A stretch of 64,000 bases of DNA, from positions 62,001 through 126,000 of the forward strand of contig NZ_FYDX01000010.1 in the NCBI RefSeq assembly GCF_900187455.1, in the 5' to 3' direction. Positions 8,542 through 16,426 of this stretch are shown in pieces. Position numbers and translations under genes: made by a program. How positions within the stretch are numbered: position 1 is the stretch's first letter; each line of letters opens with the position of its first letter. The stretch is from Pseudomonas sp. Irchel 3E13 (GTDB lineage: Bacteria; Pseudomonadota; Gammaproteobacteria; Pseudomonadales; Pseudomonadaceae). Under the pieces are notes generated by a model, which saw nothing but the letters and a program-made list of their open reading frames with translations, had not been told where the DNA came from and did not search any database.

Positions 8542-9954
8542 CTAGAACGAGCGCACGATCCGTCCGAGTGTTTCCATGGCTTTTTCCGATTGATCGCTCC
8601 ACGGACTGCCGTAGTTGAGGCGGATGCAGTTGCGAAAGCGCCGGGTCGGCGAAAAGATCGGCCCGGGTGCGATGCTGATGCCCTGGGCCAGGGCCATCTG
8701 GAACAGCTTCAGCGAGTCCATGCGCTCGGGCAACTCCAGCCAGAGGAAGTAGCCGCCCGATGGCTGGCTGACCCGCACTTGCGCCGGAAAGTGCCGGGCG
8801 ATGGCGGCGAGCATGGCGTTTTTCTGTTCTTCCAGCGCATAGCGCAGGCGCCGCAGGTGACGGTCGTAGCCGCCATGCTGGAGGTAGTCGGCGATGGCAG
8901 CCTGGGCCGGCATCGAGGCGCACAGCGAGGTCATCAGTTTCAGACGCTCGATTTTCTGTGCGAAGCGTCCGGCCGCGACCCAGCCGATGCGGTAACCGGG
9001 CGCCAGACTCTTGGAGAAGGAACTGCAGTGCATCACCAGCCCTTCCGTGTCGAACGCCTTCGCCGGCTTGGGCGCTTGCTGGGCGTAATACAGCTCGGCG
9101 TAGACGTCGTCCTCGATCAGCGGCACCTGATGCTGGCGCAGCAGCTCCACCAGCGCCTGTTTGTTGTCTTCCGGCATGCTCGCGCCGACCGGATTCTGGA
9201 AGTTGGTCATGCACCAGACCGCTTTTACCGGGTGGCGCTCCAGTGTCTGTGCCAGCACCCCGAGGTCGATGCCGTCACGCGGGTGCACGGGAATTTCCAC
9301 GGCCTTGAGCTTGAGCCGTTCCAGCACCTGCAGGCAGGCATAGAAGGCCGGCGCCTCGATGGCCACCAGATCGCCTGGCTCGGTGACGGCCTGCAAACAC
9401 AGGTTCAGGGCTTCCAGCGCGCCGTTGGTGATCAACAGTTCTTCCATCGGCAACATCAGCCCGCCGACCATGTAGCGCAGGGCAATTTGCCGGCGCAGGT
9501 GCGGGTTGCCCGGCGACAGGTCGGTGACCACCATGCGGGGGTCCATGTCGCGACTCGCGCTGGCCAGCGAGCGGGCCAGGCGCGGCAGCGGGAACAGCGC
9601 CGGGCTGGGGAAGGCCGAGCCGAACGGCACGGTGTGCGGGTCCTTGATCGATTCGAGAATGGAAAACACCAGTTCGCTGACATCGACCTCGGTGGACTCG
9701 TTGGCCGACTCGCTGATCTGCGGCTCGCTGAACGGCCGCGGGGCATGGGCGTTGACGAAGTAGCCCGAGCGCGGCCGGGCGCGGATCAGCCCGCGCCGCT
9801 CCAGCAGGTAATAGGCCTGGAACACCGTGGACGGGCTGACCCCGTGGGTCTGGCTGGCGTAGCGCACCGACGGCACCCGCTGCCCGGGGCCGAGGACCCC
9901 GGAGTAGATCAGTTCAGCAATGTCGTCGGCGAATTTCTCGTAGCGTTTCATCAT
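8542..9954 (-). CDS. MocR-type GntR/aminotransferase regulator
   Basis: 470 residues. Residues 3-70 form a GntR winged helix (KFADDIAELIYSGVLGPGQR, then RARPRSGYFVN); residues about 105-465 form a class I aminotransferase fold with the PLP lysine at Lys315 in SSFSKSLAPGYRIGW and the NFQNPVG motif near 251. This is the MocR architecture, in which PLP or an amine effector controls DNA binding. The target genes are unknown; MocR genes often regulate a divergent neighbour, but here the next gene upstream (ccoG) is on the same strand. A second ATG directly follows the first. Confidence 0.92.
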   Translation of the reverse strand: MMKRYEKFADDIAELIYSGVLGPGQRVPSVRYASQTHGVSPSTVFQAYYLLERRGLIRARPRSGYFVNAHAPRPFSEPQISESANESTEVDVSELVFSILESIKDPHTVPFGSAFPSPALFPLPRLARSLASASRDMDPRMVVTDLSPGNPHLRRQIALRYMVGGLMLPMEELLITNGALEALNLCLQAVTEPGDLVAIEAPAFYACLQVLERLKLKAVEIPVHPRDGIDLGVLAQTLERHPVKAVWCMTNFQNPVGASMPEDNKQALVELLRQHQVPLIEDDVYAELYYAQQAPKPAKAFDTEGLVMHCSSFSKSLAPGYRIGWVAAGRFAQKIERLKLMTSLCASMPAQAAIADYLQHGGYDRHLRRLRYALEEQKNAMLAAIARHFPAQVRVSQPSGGYFLWLELPERMDSLKLFQMALAQGISIAPGPIFSPTRRFRNCIRLNYGSPWSDQSEKAMETLGRIVRSF

Positions 9955-9991
9955 GGCTCTGCACGGTCGGACTGCAACGCAGTGTATGTGA

Positions 9992-11404
9992 TCAGCGGTT
10001 CAGCGGCGCGACGAAACGGCTGCGGGCAACGCTGCGGATGTTCGGCTCGTCGCTGTCCACCAGTTCGAAGTCCAGCTCCAGCGAACTGCTCGCGGGACGG
10101 TCGCTCAGCATCGCCACCGACACCGGCAGCTCGGCCATTTCCCCGGCGGGGATGCTGAAGTGGGTCTTGCCGTGCAGCTCGAAGCCCTCGGCGTTGAGCA
10201 GGCGCAGGTCGTAGTTCTGCGGTTGCAGGGTCTTGTTGATGACCTTGAGGATGTAGATGTTCTCGATCTGGCCAAGGACGTTCTCGCGGAACAGGCCACG
10301 GTCCTTGATCACGTCCATCGACACCATCGGCCGCTCGTGCAGGGCGATCGCCAGCGCGCCGATCATCACCACCAGCACCGTGACATAACCCAGCAGGCGC
10401 GGGCGCAGCCAATGGGTGTGGCCACCTTGCAGGCTGTGCTCGGACTTGTAGCCGATCAGTCCGCGGGGGTAGTTCATCTTGTCCATGATGCTGTCGCAGG
10501 CGTCGATGCACGCTGCGCAGCCGATGCATTCCATTTGCAGGCCGTCGCGGATGTCGATGCCGGTCGGGCAGACCTGGACGCACATGGTGCAGTCGATGCA
10601 GTCACCGAGGCCACTGGCCTTGTGGTCCACGTCCTTTTTACGCGGTCCGCGGGACTCGCCGCGGCGCGGGTCGTAGGCCACGGCCAGGGTGTCCTTGTCG
10701 AACATCACGCTCTGGAACCGGGCGTACGGGCACATGTGCATGCACACGGCTTCGCGCATCCAGCCGGCGTTGATGTAGGTGGCGCCGGTGAAGAACAGAA
10801 TCCAGAACAGGCTGACGCCACCCGCCTGCAGGGTGAACAGCTCTTCGGCCAGGGGGCGGATCGGCGTGAAGTAACCGACGAAGGTCAGGCCGGTCAGTAC
10901 GCTGATGGCGATCCACAGGGTGTGCTTGGTGGCGCGCCGGGCCAGCTTGTTGACGCCCCACGGCGCCTTGTCCAGCTTCATGCGCTGGTTGCGGTCGCCT
11001 TCGGTGACCTTCTCGCACCACATGAACAGCCAGGTCCAGGTGCTCTGCGGGCAGGTGTAACCGCACCAGACGCGGCCGGCGAACACGGTGATGGCAAACA
11101 GGCCGAAGGCGCAGATGATCAGCAGGGCCGAGAGCAGGATGAAATCCTGCGGCCAGAAGGTCGCACCGAAGATATGGAACTTGCTATCCGCCAGGTCCCA
11201 GAGCACGGCCTGGCGGCCGTCCCAGGTCAGCCAGGCGGTGGCGAAGAACAGCAGGAAAAGGAAACCCGCGCCACCCAGGCGCAGGTTGCGGTACAGACCG
11301 GTGAAGCTGCGGGTGTAGATGTGTCCGTCGCTGCTGTTGGCGGCCTTCTTCTTGTGGGTCGGCTCGGCAATTTCAACGATCTGGACGGGAATATGTTCGC
11401 TCAT
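9992..11404 (-). CDS. ccoG: Cytochrome c oxidase accessory protein CcoG (FixG/RdxA)
   Basis: 470-residue membrane-bound iron-sulfur protein for cbb3 oxidase assembly, where it is thought to reduce copper for CcoN. About five membrane segments lie between 42 and 220, with WCGYTCPQSTW near 113. Two 4Fe-4S cysteine sets follow: Cys269, 272, 275, 279 and Cys293, 296, 299, 303. The C-terminal 130 residues form the IG-like FixG domain after a last membrane helix near 335. ccoG usually follows the ccoNOP genes; those are not in the window, so it is a detached copy or the operon lies elsewhere. Confidence 0.95.
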   Translation of the reverse strand: MSEHIPVQIVEIAEPTHKKKAANSSDGHIYTRSFTGLYRNLRLGGAGFLFLLFFATAWLTWDGRQAVLWDLADSKFHIFGATFWPQDFILLSALLIICAFGLFAITVFAGRVWCGYTCPQSTWTWLFMWCEKVTEGDRNQRMKLDKAPWGVNKLARRATKHTLWIAISVLTGLTFVGYFTPIRPLAEELFTLQAGGVSLFWILFFTGATYINAGWMREAVCMHMCPYARFQSVMFDKDTLAVAYDPRRGESRGPRKKDVDHKASGLGDCIDCTMCVQVCPTGIDIRDGLQMECIGCAACIDACDSIMDKMNYPRGLIGYKSEHSLQGGHTHWLRPRLLGYVTVLVVMIGALAIALHERPMVSMDVIKDRGLFRENVLGQIENIYILKVINKTLQPQNYDLRLLNAEGFELHGKTHFSIPAGEMAELPVSVAMLSDRPASSSLELDFELVDSDEPNIRSVARSRFVAPLNR

Positions 11405-11525
11405 GGTTCGTCGCTCATCAGGCCTCGATCAGGCCAGAGCACTATGGCGACCCATCTGTTTGCATAACAGGCTCAGGTATTTCTATAAAAACCGTATCAG
11501 ATCGTCCTCGAAACGGCTCCGGGCC

Positions 11526-11765
11526 TTAGATTATCGAGCCCGGAACGCTACTTTTCAGATGCCTGCGACCATCCACCGCACCCGCTACAGTCAGCGCATC
11601 GGCCTCGGCTTCGGTGATGGGCACACGCTTGCCGGCCAGTTCGGCGACCGACATGCGCAGGTCTTCATCGGTGGTGACCTGTACTTCGCTGGCGGCGCCT
11701 TCGATATTCAGGTCTTCGCCGATCAGGGTGCAGCGTTGGGTCTGTTCGTTGATTTCTACAGGCAT
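11526..11765 (-). CDS. Small DUF3203-like protein
   Basis: 79-residue soluble acidic protein beginning MPVEINEQTQRCTLIGEDLN. It resembles the small DUF3203 family found in pseudomonads; function unknown. No signal peptide, membrane helix or cysteine cluster is seen. A GAGGA-type ribosome site precedes the ATG. It stands alone between ccoG and a REP element. The family call is from memory of its N-terminal pattern and is moderate. Confidence 0.6.
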   Translation of the reverse strand: MPVEINEQTQRCTLIGEDLNIEGAASEVQVTTDEDLRMSVAELAGKRVPITEAEADALTVAGAVDGRRHLKSSVPGSII

Positions 11766-11775
11766 GACGGTGTCC

Positions 11776-11817
11776 TCGGTAGGCGCGAGCGTGCTCGCGA
11801 ACGGGCTGCAACGGCCC
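11776..11817. repeat. REP-like element
   Basis: Contains GCGCGAGCGTGCTCGCGA, the palindromic core of the common Pseudomonas REP family, with a second short palindrome (GGGCTGCAACGGCCC) directly after. Intergenic, between the DUF3203-like gene and mgtC. Confidence 0.6.
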
Positions 11818-11923
11818 TTACTGTAGTGACCCCGCCCAGTGTCCGGTTACTGGCCCCGACCGATCAGCGGTCATATCGCACTTTGCCGAGCCCGCCGTTG
11901 TCCATCCCATAACTTCCCTGACG

Positions 11924-12451
11924 ATGGACACGGCCATGGACGCTTGGTGGCATGAGGTGTGGGTGACGCTGGTGGCGGAATTCGCCGACATTACTGATGC
12001 CAAGCAACTGACGCAGGTTTCGGTGCGCCTGGTGATGGCGGCGCTGCTGGGCGCGGTGCTGGGTTTCGAGCGAGAGATGAAGGGCAAGGCCGCCGGGGTG
12101 CGCACCCACATGCTGGTGGCGATCGGCGCGGCGCTGTTCGTGCTGGTGCCGCGCATGGCCGGGGCCGACGATGCGGCGTTGAGCCGGGTGGTGCAGGGCA
12201 TCGTTGCGGGGATCGGCTTTCTCGGTGCTGGGACCATTCTCAAAGGCCACGATCAGGACGCCAGCCATGTGAAGGGCCTGACGACTGCAGCCGGCCTGTG
12301 GATGACCGCCGCGATCGGCGTGGCCGCCGGTATGGGACGCGAAGCCACGGCGCTGGTCAGCACGCTGCTGGCGCTGGCGGTACTGGGAGTGATGCCGCTG
12401 GTGGTGAATCGCCTGGAAGGCAAGGACGAGGAACGCGAGGAGAAAAACTGA
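11924..12451 (+). CDS. MgtC/SapB family membrane protein
   Basis: 175-residue inner-membrane protein with about four to five hydrophobic helices and the family hallmarks VRLVMAALLGAVLGFERE near 30-48, GVRTHMLVAIGAAL near 60-75 and GIGFLGAGTILK near 95-107. MgtC proteins are linked to growth at low magnesium and act on the F-ATPase in some species; the role here is inferred. An alternative start lies four codons downstream (11936). It converges on the sRNA crcY, and the hairpin just after the stop can serve both. Confidence 0.88.
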   Translation: MDTAMDAWWHEVWVTLVAEFADITDAKQLTQVSVRLVMAALLGAVLGFEREMKGKAAGVRTHMLVAIGAALFVLVPRMAGADDAALSRVVQGIVAGIGFLGAGTILKGHDQDASHVKGLTTAAGLWMTAAIGVAAGMGREATALVSTLLALAVLGVMPLVVNRLEGKDEEREEKN

Positions 12452-12458
12452 AAGGCCG

Positions 12459-12826
12459 GAATGCACTGAGGGGAGCCGAAGCTCCCCTCAAAGATTGTTG
12501 CGTGCTCTTTTTTTGTTATTGGAGGGCGGCCTATTGTTGTTTTTGGCAGCCGTTGCCTCTTTGGTGCATGTGCGATCCCCATTCGGGATCAAGAGCAAAC
12601 GTATTTTTTTGAGCGCTGATAGACCTTCATCATTGCTGATCCAACCGTGACGGGCGCTACCTTGAGGTAGTTTTATTGTTCTCTGTCTGGTTGCGGGGCA
12701 CGCCCCCGAAAAGCCATCCTCTCCAAAAAAATCAGTTAGCTTCGCCTCTACCGTTTTGTTCTTGTTGTTCGAGAGCCGTTACGTCTTATTTTTATTGGGT
12801 TTGCCGCATTTCTTATTGTTGTTGTA
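12459..12826 (-). ncRNA. crcY: CrcY-type small RNA sequestering Hfq/Crc
   Basis: This stretch has no coding gene and is markedly A-rich on the minus strand. It carries at least five Hfq/Crc-type CA motifs on that strand: ACAACAACAATAAGAA (12810-12825), CAACAAGAACAAAAC (about 12753-12769), GAACAATAAAAC (12670-12681), AAAAACAACAATAG (12531-12544) and AATAACAAAAAAA (about 12507-12520). A sigma-54 promoter lies 12 bases upstream of the predicted 5' end, and a strong hairpin lies at the 3' end. From memory, crcY of P. putida lies between the mvaB and mgtC genes and is about 370 nt, which fits. It relieves catabolite repression by titrating Hfq/Crc. Ends are estimated to within a few bases. Confidence 0.9.
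12467..12490. terminator. Hairpin at the crcY 3' end and mgtC 3' end
   Basis: Perfect 10-bp stem (TGAGGGGAGC / GCTCCCCTCA) with a 4-base loop. It lies between the convergent mgtC and crcY. No T-run follows directly on the minus strand; on the plus strand a T-run comes about 17 bases later. Probably the 3' end of crcY and possibly shared with mgtC. Confidence 0.7.
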
Positions 12827-12834
12827 CGGAAGAT

Positions 12835-12853
12835 ATAGCAGGTGCCGTGCCAA
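12835..12853 (-). promoter_or_regulatory. Sigma-54 promoter of crcY
   Basis: The minus strand reads TTGGCACGGCACCTGCTAT. GG and GC are exactly 10 bases apart, as required for a -24/-12 promoter, and TGGCACG matches the consensus. It places the start at about 12826, just before the first CA motif. Confidence 0.88.
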
Positions 12854-12934
12854 CTTTTTAAAACCTAATAAAATCAATGGTTTAGTGATTTCAGGGGAAA
12901 AGCTGGCACGGGGAATTCTGCTGATTTGTTTCCG

Positions 12935-13005
12935 TGTTACCCGGAATTTCCCTGTGAAGTGTGAAGGCGGTAACACTTTGTGTCAGTGAGGGAGGTGTTA
13001 CCGCC
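12935..13005. promoter_or_regulatory. CbrB-like activator half-sites upstream of crcY
   Basis: Three half-sites of the TGTTAC/GTAACA type: TGTTAC at 12935-12940, GTAACA at 12970-12975 and TGTTAC at 12996-13001. The last two are part of a perfect 11-bp inverted repeat (GGCGGTAACAC and GTGTTACCGCC). They lie about 110-180 bases upstream of the crcY start, suited to the enhancer-binding protein CbrB. The inverted repeat is also just downstream of the mvaB stop and could double as its terminator. Confidence 0.65.
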
Positions 13006-13010
13006 GGGCC

Positions 13011-13910
13011 TCAGCCGGCGTTACGGGCGCGCGCCACACGGGAGCCATTGGCGCGGCCCAGCACCGCGCTGATGCGCTGGCCGGCATTGATGAGTTTTTC
13101 CAGGTCGATGCCGGTCTCGATGCCCAGGCCCTGGAGCATGTACAGCACGTCTTCGCTGGCGACGTTGCCGCTGGCGCCCTTGGCGTAGGGGCAGCCACCG
13201 AGGCCCGCGACCGAGCTGTCGAATACGTTGATCCCTTCCAGCAGGCTGGCATAGACATTGGCCAGGGCCTGGCCATAGGTGTCGTGGAAGTGCCCGGCCA
13301 GTTGCGGGCGCGGCACCTGGGCGCCGACCACGTTGAACAGGTGACGGGTCGCGCCGGGCGTGCCGGTGCCGATGGTGTCACCGAGCGAGACTTCGTAGCA
13401 GCCCATCTCGTACAACTCGCGGGCGACCGCGGCGACCTGGCTGGCGTCCACCTGGCCTTCATAAGGACAGCCCAGCACACAGGAAACATAGCCGCGCACG
13501 CGCACACCGTGCTGGCGCGCACCCTCCATGATCGGCGCGAAACGTTGCAGGCTCTCGCTGATGGAGCAGTTGATATTGCGCTGGGAGAACGCCTCCGACG
13601 CTGCGGCAAACACCGCCACTTCCTTGACCCCGGCGGCGAGGGCGTCCTCGAAACCGCGCAGGTTCGGTGCCAGGGCCGCATAGGTGACACCGGGCTTGTA
13701 CTGGATTCCGGCGAAGACCTCGGCCGACCCGGCCATCTGCGGCACCCATTTCGGCGAGACGAAACTGCCGACTTCGACGTAGGACAGGCCAGCGGCGGTC
13801 AGGTCGTCGACCAGCCGGACCTTGTCCGCGACGCTGATGGGTTGGGCTTCATTCTGCAGACCGTCGCGAGGACCGACTTCGACCAGACGAACTGTGGCGG
13901 GCAATGGCAT
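13011..13910 (-). CDS. mvaB: Hydroxymethylglutaryl-CoA lyase
   Basis: 299-residue TIM-barrel lyase that cleaves HMG-CoA to acetoacetate and acetyl-CoA, the last step of leucine and isovalerate breakdown. The N-terminus EVGPRDGLQNE and the signature SVAGLGGCPYAKGASGN (with the catalytic Cys) are intact; length is normal. It is 23 bases after the MerR-type gene liuR on the same strand and probably co-transcribed. The other liu genes (liuABCD) are not here. Also known as liuE. Confidence 0.95.
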   Translation of the reverse strand: MPLPATVRLVEVGPRDGLQNEAQPISVADKVRLVDDLTAAGLSYVEVGSFVSPKWVPQMAGSAEVFAGIQYKPGVTYAALAPNLRGFEDALAAGVKEVAVFAAASEAFSQRNINCSISESLQRFAPIMEGARQHGVRVRGYVSCVLGCPYEGQVDASQVAAVARELYEMGCYEVSLGDTIGTGTPGATRHLFNVVGAQVPRPQLAGHFHDTYGQALANVYASLLEGINVFDSSVAGLGGCPYAKGASGNVASEDVLYMLQGLGIETGIDLEKLINAGQRISAVLGRANGSRVARARNAG

Positions 13911-13933
13911 GGCTTCGGGTTTCCTGTGTGGGC

Positions 13934-14335
13934 TCAGTGGCCGTTCTTCTGATTGTTCAGGGTGTTGGTCAGCGCCAGCATGCAGCGCTCTTCGGCGGTG
14001 TCGAGTTCCAGTTGCATCTGCTGGATGTCGAGCAGTTGCTGTTCAAGTTGGGCGCGGCGCTCGGCGATCTTGGCCAGCATGCTGTTGAGCTGCTTGGTGT
14101 TGCCGCCGGAGGGATCGTAGAGCTCGATCAGCTCGCGGCATTCGGCGAGGGAGAAACCGATGCGCTTGCCGCGCAGGATGAGCTTGAGGCTGACTTTGTC
14201 GCGGGCCGAATAGATACGCTCCAGACCGCGGCGCTCGGGGCTGAGCAGCCCCTGTTCCTCGTAGAAACGGATCGCCCGGGTGGTGATGTCCAGCTCGCGG
14301 GACAGGTCGGAGATGCTGTAGGTCTGGCTGCTCAT
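13934..14335 (-). CDS. liuR: MerR family regulator LiuR
   Basis: 133-residue MerR protein: winged helix at 5-75 (YSISDLSRELDITTRAIRFY, EEQGLLSPERRG) and a C-terminal coiled coil at 80-118. It lacks the metal-binding cysteines of MerR/CueR. LiuR controls branched-chain amino acid degradation in pseudomonads; adjacency to mvaB (liuE) supports the call. A promoter with an overlapping imperfect palindrome lies upstream, consistent with autoregulation. Confidence 0.85.
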   Translation of the reverse strand: MSSQTYSISDLSRELDITTRAIRFYEEQGLLSPERRGLERIYSARDKVSLKLILRGKRIGFSLAECRELIELYDPSGGNTKQLNSMLAKIAERRAQLEQQLLDIQQMQLELDTAEERCMLALTNTLNNQKNGH

Positions 14336-14370
14336 TGCGCGGGGCTCGATGATGAAGGCAATGGGCCTAA

Positions 14371-14398
14371 CCTATAGGCAGGTTTACGTTTACGTCAA
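14371..14398 (-). promoter_or_regulatory. liuR promoter and putative LiuR operator
   Basis: On the minus strand a -35-like TTGACG (14398-14393) and a -10-like TATAGG (14376-14371) are 16 bases apart. An imperfect palindrome TTGACGTAAACGTAAA (14398-14383) overlaps the -35 box and spacer, the usual place for a MerR-family operator. No binding data; a prediction. Confidence 0.5.
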
Positions 14399-14405
14399 GG
14401 TCGGC

Positions 14406-14431
14406 GTAGGAGCGAGCTTGCTCGCGAATGG
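14406..14431. repeat. REP element
   Basis: GTAGGAGCGAGCTTGCTCGCGA, a standard Pseudomonas REP palindrome, lies between liuR and the HAD phosphatase gene. Confidence 0.75.
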
Positions 14432-14434
14432 CCG

Positions 14435-15091
14435 TTACCCCTGCATCCGCGCAATCACCTGCCACAACCGCTGATCTTCGAAGTCCGCCACCACCAATTG
14501 CGCCCCGGCTTCCAGCAGCGCTTCAGGCCGCTGGCTGGTGGACAAGCCCACGGTAAAGATCCCCGCGCCGCTCGCCGCCTTCACCCCCGGCACAGAGTCT
14601 TCGAACGCCAGCGAATGCGCGGCCCGAGCCTCCAGCCTGTGCAGGCCGGTGAGGTAGGGCAGGGGATCGGGCTTGGCCCGGGGCAGTTCCTCGGCCACCA
14701 GCACATGTTCGAAACGCCCGGCCAGGCCCAGGGCACTCAACATGTGCTCGGCATTGGCCCGCGGTGCGTTGGTGACCACCGCCATGCCGATCGCGTTTTT
14801 CTGTGCATGCGCCAGCAAGGCCAATAGCCCGGGGGTGGGCTGTAGGGTCGGCGACAGCGAGCGAAAGCGCGCTTCCTTGCGGTCGGCGAAATCCAGATGC
14901 TCGCTCAGCGGGCGATCAGGAAACAGGTAGCGGCACAAATCCGCATTGGCCCGACCACTGACATGGGCGTCGAAGTCTTCCTCGGTGAGGGTGCGGCCTT
15001 CTTCGCGCAGCAGTTGCTGCATGGCCAGCAGGTGGAGCTTGTCGGTATCGGCGAGGGTGCCATCGAGGTCGAACAGCAGGGCATCGAGCAT
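14435..15091 (-). CDS. HAD-superfamily phosphatase
   Basis: About 218 residues from the chosen start at 15091 (MLDALLFDLDGTLADTD). Longer starts up to 15139 lack a ribosome site and add residues unusual for the family. Motif I is FDLDGT (Asp8, Asp10), motif II VVTNAPR, motif III lysine in RAKPDPLPY and motif IV FEDSVPGVKAA, so the catalytic set is complete. It resembles phosphoglycolate phosphatase/beta-phosphoglucomutase-type subfamily I enzymes with a helical cap; substrate unknown. Confidence 0.88.
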   Translation of the reverse strand: MLDALLFDLDGTLADTDKLHLLAMQQLLREEGRTLTEEDFDAHVSGRANADLCRYLFPDRPLSEHLDFADRKEARFRSLSPTLQPTPGLLALLAHAQKNAIGMAVVTNAPRANAEHMLSALGLAGRFEHVLVAEELPRAKPDPLPYLTGLHRLEARAAHSLAFEDSVPGVKAASGAGIFTVGLSTSQRPEALLEAGAQLVVADFEDQRLWQVIARMQG

Positions 15092-15176
15092 GGAGAACAT
15101 CCGTGAATCAGTGGTCGGCCATGATAACCGCAACGGCACGCCGATCAGCGGGGCTGGTCAGCCGGAAACGAAAAGA

Positions 15177-15188
15177 GTACAAATGTGC
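15177..15188 (+). promoter_or_regulatory. LexA2 operator
   Basis: GTACAAATGTGC matches the GTAC-N4-GTGC motif known for the second LexA of P. putida, rather than the classic CTGT-N8-ACAG box. It ends three bases before the ATG chosen for lexA2, so repressor binding would block transcription start or elongation of the cassette. Confidence 0.8.
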
Positions 15189-15191
15189 TCC

Positions 15192-15800
15192 ATGACGACT
15201 CTATCTCCAAAACGCGCTGCCATCCTCACCTTCATCCGCGACCGCATCGCCGATAAAGGGCAGCCCCCCAGCCTCGCGGACATCGCCCAGGCCTTCGGTT
15301 TCGCCTCGCGCAGCGTGGCGCGCAAGCATATCCAGGCGCTGTGCGAGGCCGGCCTTATCGAGATCACCCCCAACCAGGCCCGCAGCATCCGCCTCGTCGG
15401 CCGGCTGCGCCGTCCCGAAGTGCTGGAAATCCCGGTGCTGGGCCAGGTGGCGGCGGGGCGGCCGATCGGCCCGGACGTGGGCATCCACGAACAACTGATG
15501 CTCGACGCCCACCTGTTCAGCCGCACCCCGGATTACCTGCTCAAGGTTCGCGGCGACTCGATGATCGACGACGGCATCCTCGACGGCGACCTGGTTGGTA
15601 TCTACCGGCAGACCGACCCCCGTGACGGCCAGATCGTCGTCGCCCGACTCGATGGCGAGGTGACCATCAAGCGCTTCGAAAAGGCGGGCGGTCACTACCG
15701 ATTGCTGCCTCGCAACCCGGCCTATGCGCCGATCGAGGTCGGCCCGGATCGCGACTTCGTCATCGAAGGCGTGTTCTGCGGCCTGGTGAGGCGCGACTGA
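15192..15800 (+). CDS. lexA2: Second LexA repressor (LexA2) of the mutagenesis cassette
   Basis: 202 residues. An N-terminal winged helix (SPKRAAILTFIRDRIADKG, SLADIAQAFGFAS) is followed by the self-cleavage domain: Ala88-Gly89 cleavage site in GQVAAGRP, Ser123 in RGDSMIDD and Lys160 in GEVTIKRF. Start: an ATG at 15183 is in frame but lies within the operator, so 15192 is preferred; no clear ribosome site precedes either, which suggests a short or leaderless transcript. It represses its own operon until RecA-stimulated cleavage. Its TGA overlaps the imuA ATG. Confidence 0.9.
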   Translation: MTTLSPKRAAILTFIRDRIADKGQPPSLADIAQAFGFASRSVARKHIQALCEAGLIEITPNQARSIRLVGRLRRPEVLEIPVLGQVAAGRPIGPDVGIHEQLMLDAHLFSRTPDYLLKVRGDSMIDDGILDGDLVGIYRQTDPRDGQIVVARLDGEVTIKRFEKAGGHYRLLPRNPAYAPIEVGPDRDFVIEGVFCGLVRRD

Positions 15801-16420
15801 TGGGCGCGGTGGTCAGCCTCGACGGGCTGCTCGACACGCGGCGGGTCTGGAAGGGCCGGCCGCTCGCCGAGTCCCACGGCCTGCAGCCCACCGGGCATGC
15901 CGCCCTGGATGCGCTGTTGCCGGGCGGCGGCTGGCCACCGGCGGCGCTCAGCGAATTGCTGCTGAGTGAAGAGGGCGCGGGCGAACTGCACCTGCTCTGG
16001 CCCAGCCTTGCGCGGTTGAGTTCGGCGGGCGAGCGTATCGTCCTGGTGGCGCCGCCCTTCATTCCCTATCCACCGGCCTGGCAGGCGGCGGGTGTCGATC
16101 TGCGTTGGCTGTCGGTGGTTGAGGCGAGCACCGCGGAAAGTCTTTGGGCCGCGGAGCAATGCCTGCGCTCCGGCAGTTGTGGCGCCGTGCTGTGCTGGCC
16201 CCGGCGTGCTGACGACCGTGCGCTGCGGCGGTTGCAGGTGGCGGCGGAAACCGGCCAGGCGCTGGCGTTCGCCTGTCGCGATCAGTCGGCGGCGCTCAAC
16301 CCGTCGCCCGCTGCCTTGCGGATCGCCATCGATGCCAGTCCGGCGCGCTGGCGGGTGCTCAAGTGCCGTGGCGGGCTGGCGCCGAATACCCCGATTGCCG
16401 CACCCGGCCGTGTGGGCTGA
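15800..16420 (+). CDS. imuA: Translesion synthesis accessory protein ImuA
   Basis: 206 residues related to RecA/SulA fold proteins (older name sulA2). It opens with LQPTGHAALDALLPGGGWPPAALSELL, typical of ImuA, and has the segment GERIVLVAPPFIPYPPAWQAAGVD near 78-100. ImuA works with ImuB and DnaE2 in error-prone lesion bypass. Its ATG shares a base with the lexA2 stop (TGATG), and imuB starts 7 bases after its stop, so the four genes form one operon. Confidence 0.92.
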   Translation: MGAVVSLDGLLDTRRVWKGRPLAESHGLQPTGHAALDALLPGGGWPPAALSELLLSEEGAGELHLLWPSLARLSSAGERIVLVAPPFIPYPPAWQAAGVDLRWLSVVEASTAESLWAAEQCLRSGSCGAVLCWPRRADDRALRRLQVAAETGQALAFACRDQSAALNPSPAALRIAIDASPARWRVLKCRGGLAPNTPIAAPGRVG

Positions 16421-16426
16421 CGTGCC

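Noticed and set aside
12902..12922. Plus-strand sigma-54-like site CTGGCACGGGGAATTCTGCT
   Set aside because: GG and GC are 13 bases apart instead of 10; the true promoter is the minus-strand one at 12835-12853.
12676..12989. Short ORFs in the mgtC-mvaB gap
   Set aside because: The region is better explained as crcY and its control region; the ORFs have no ribosome sites and poor codon use.
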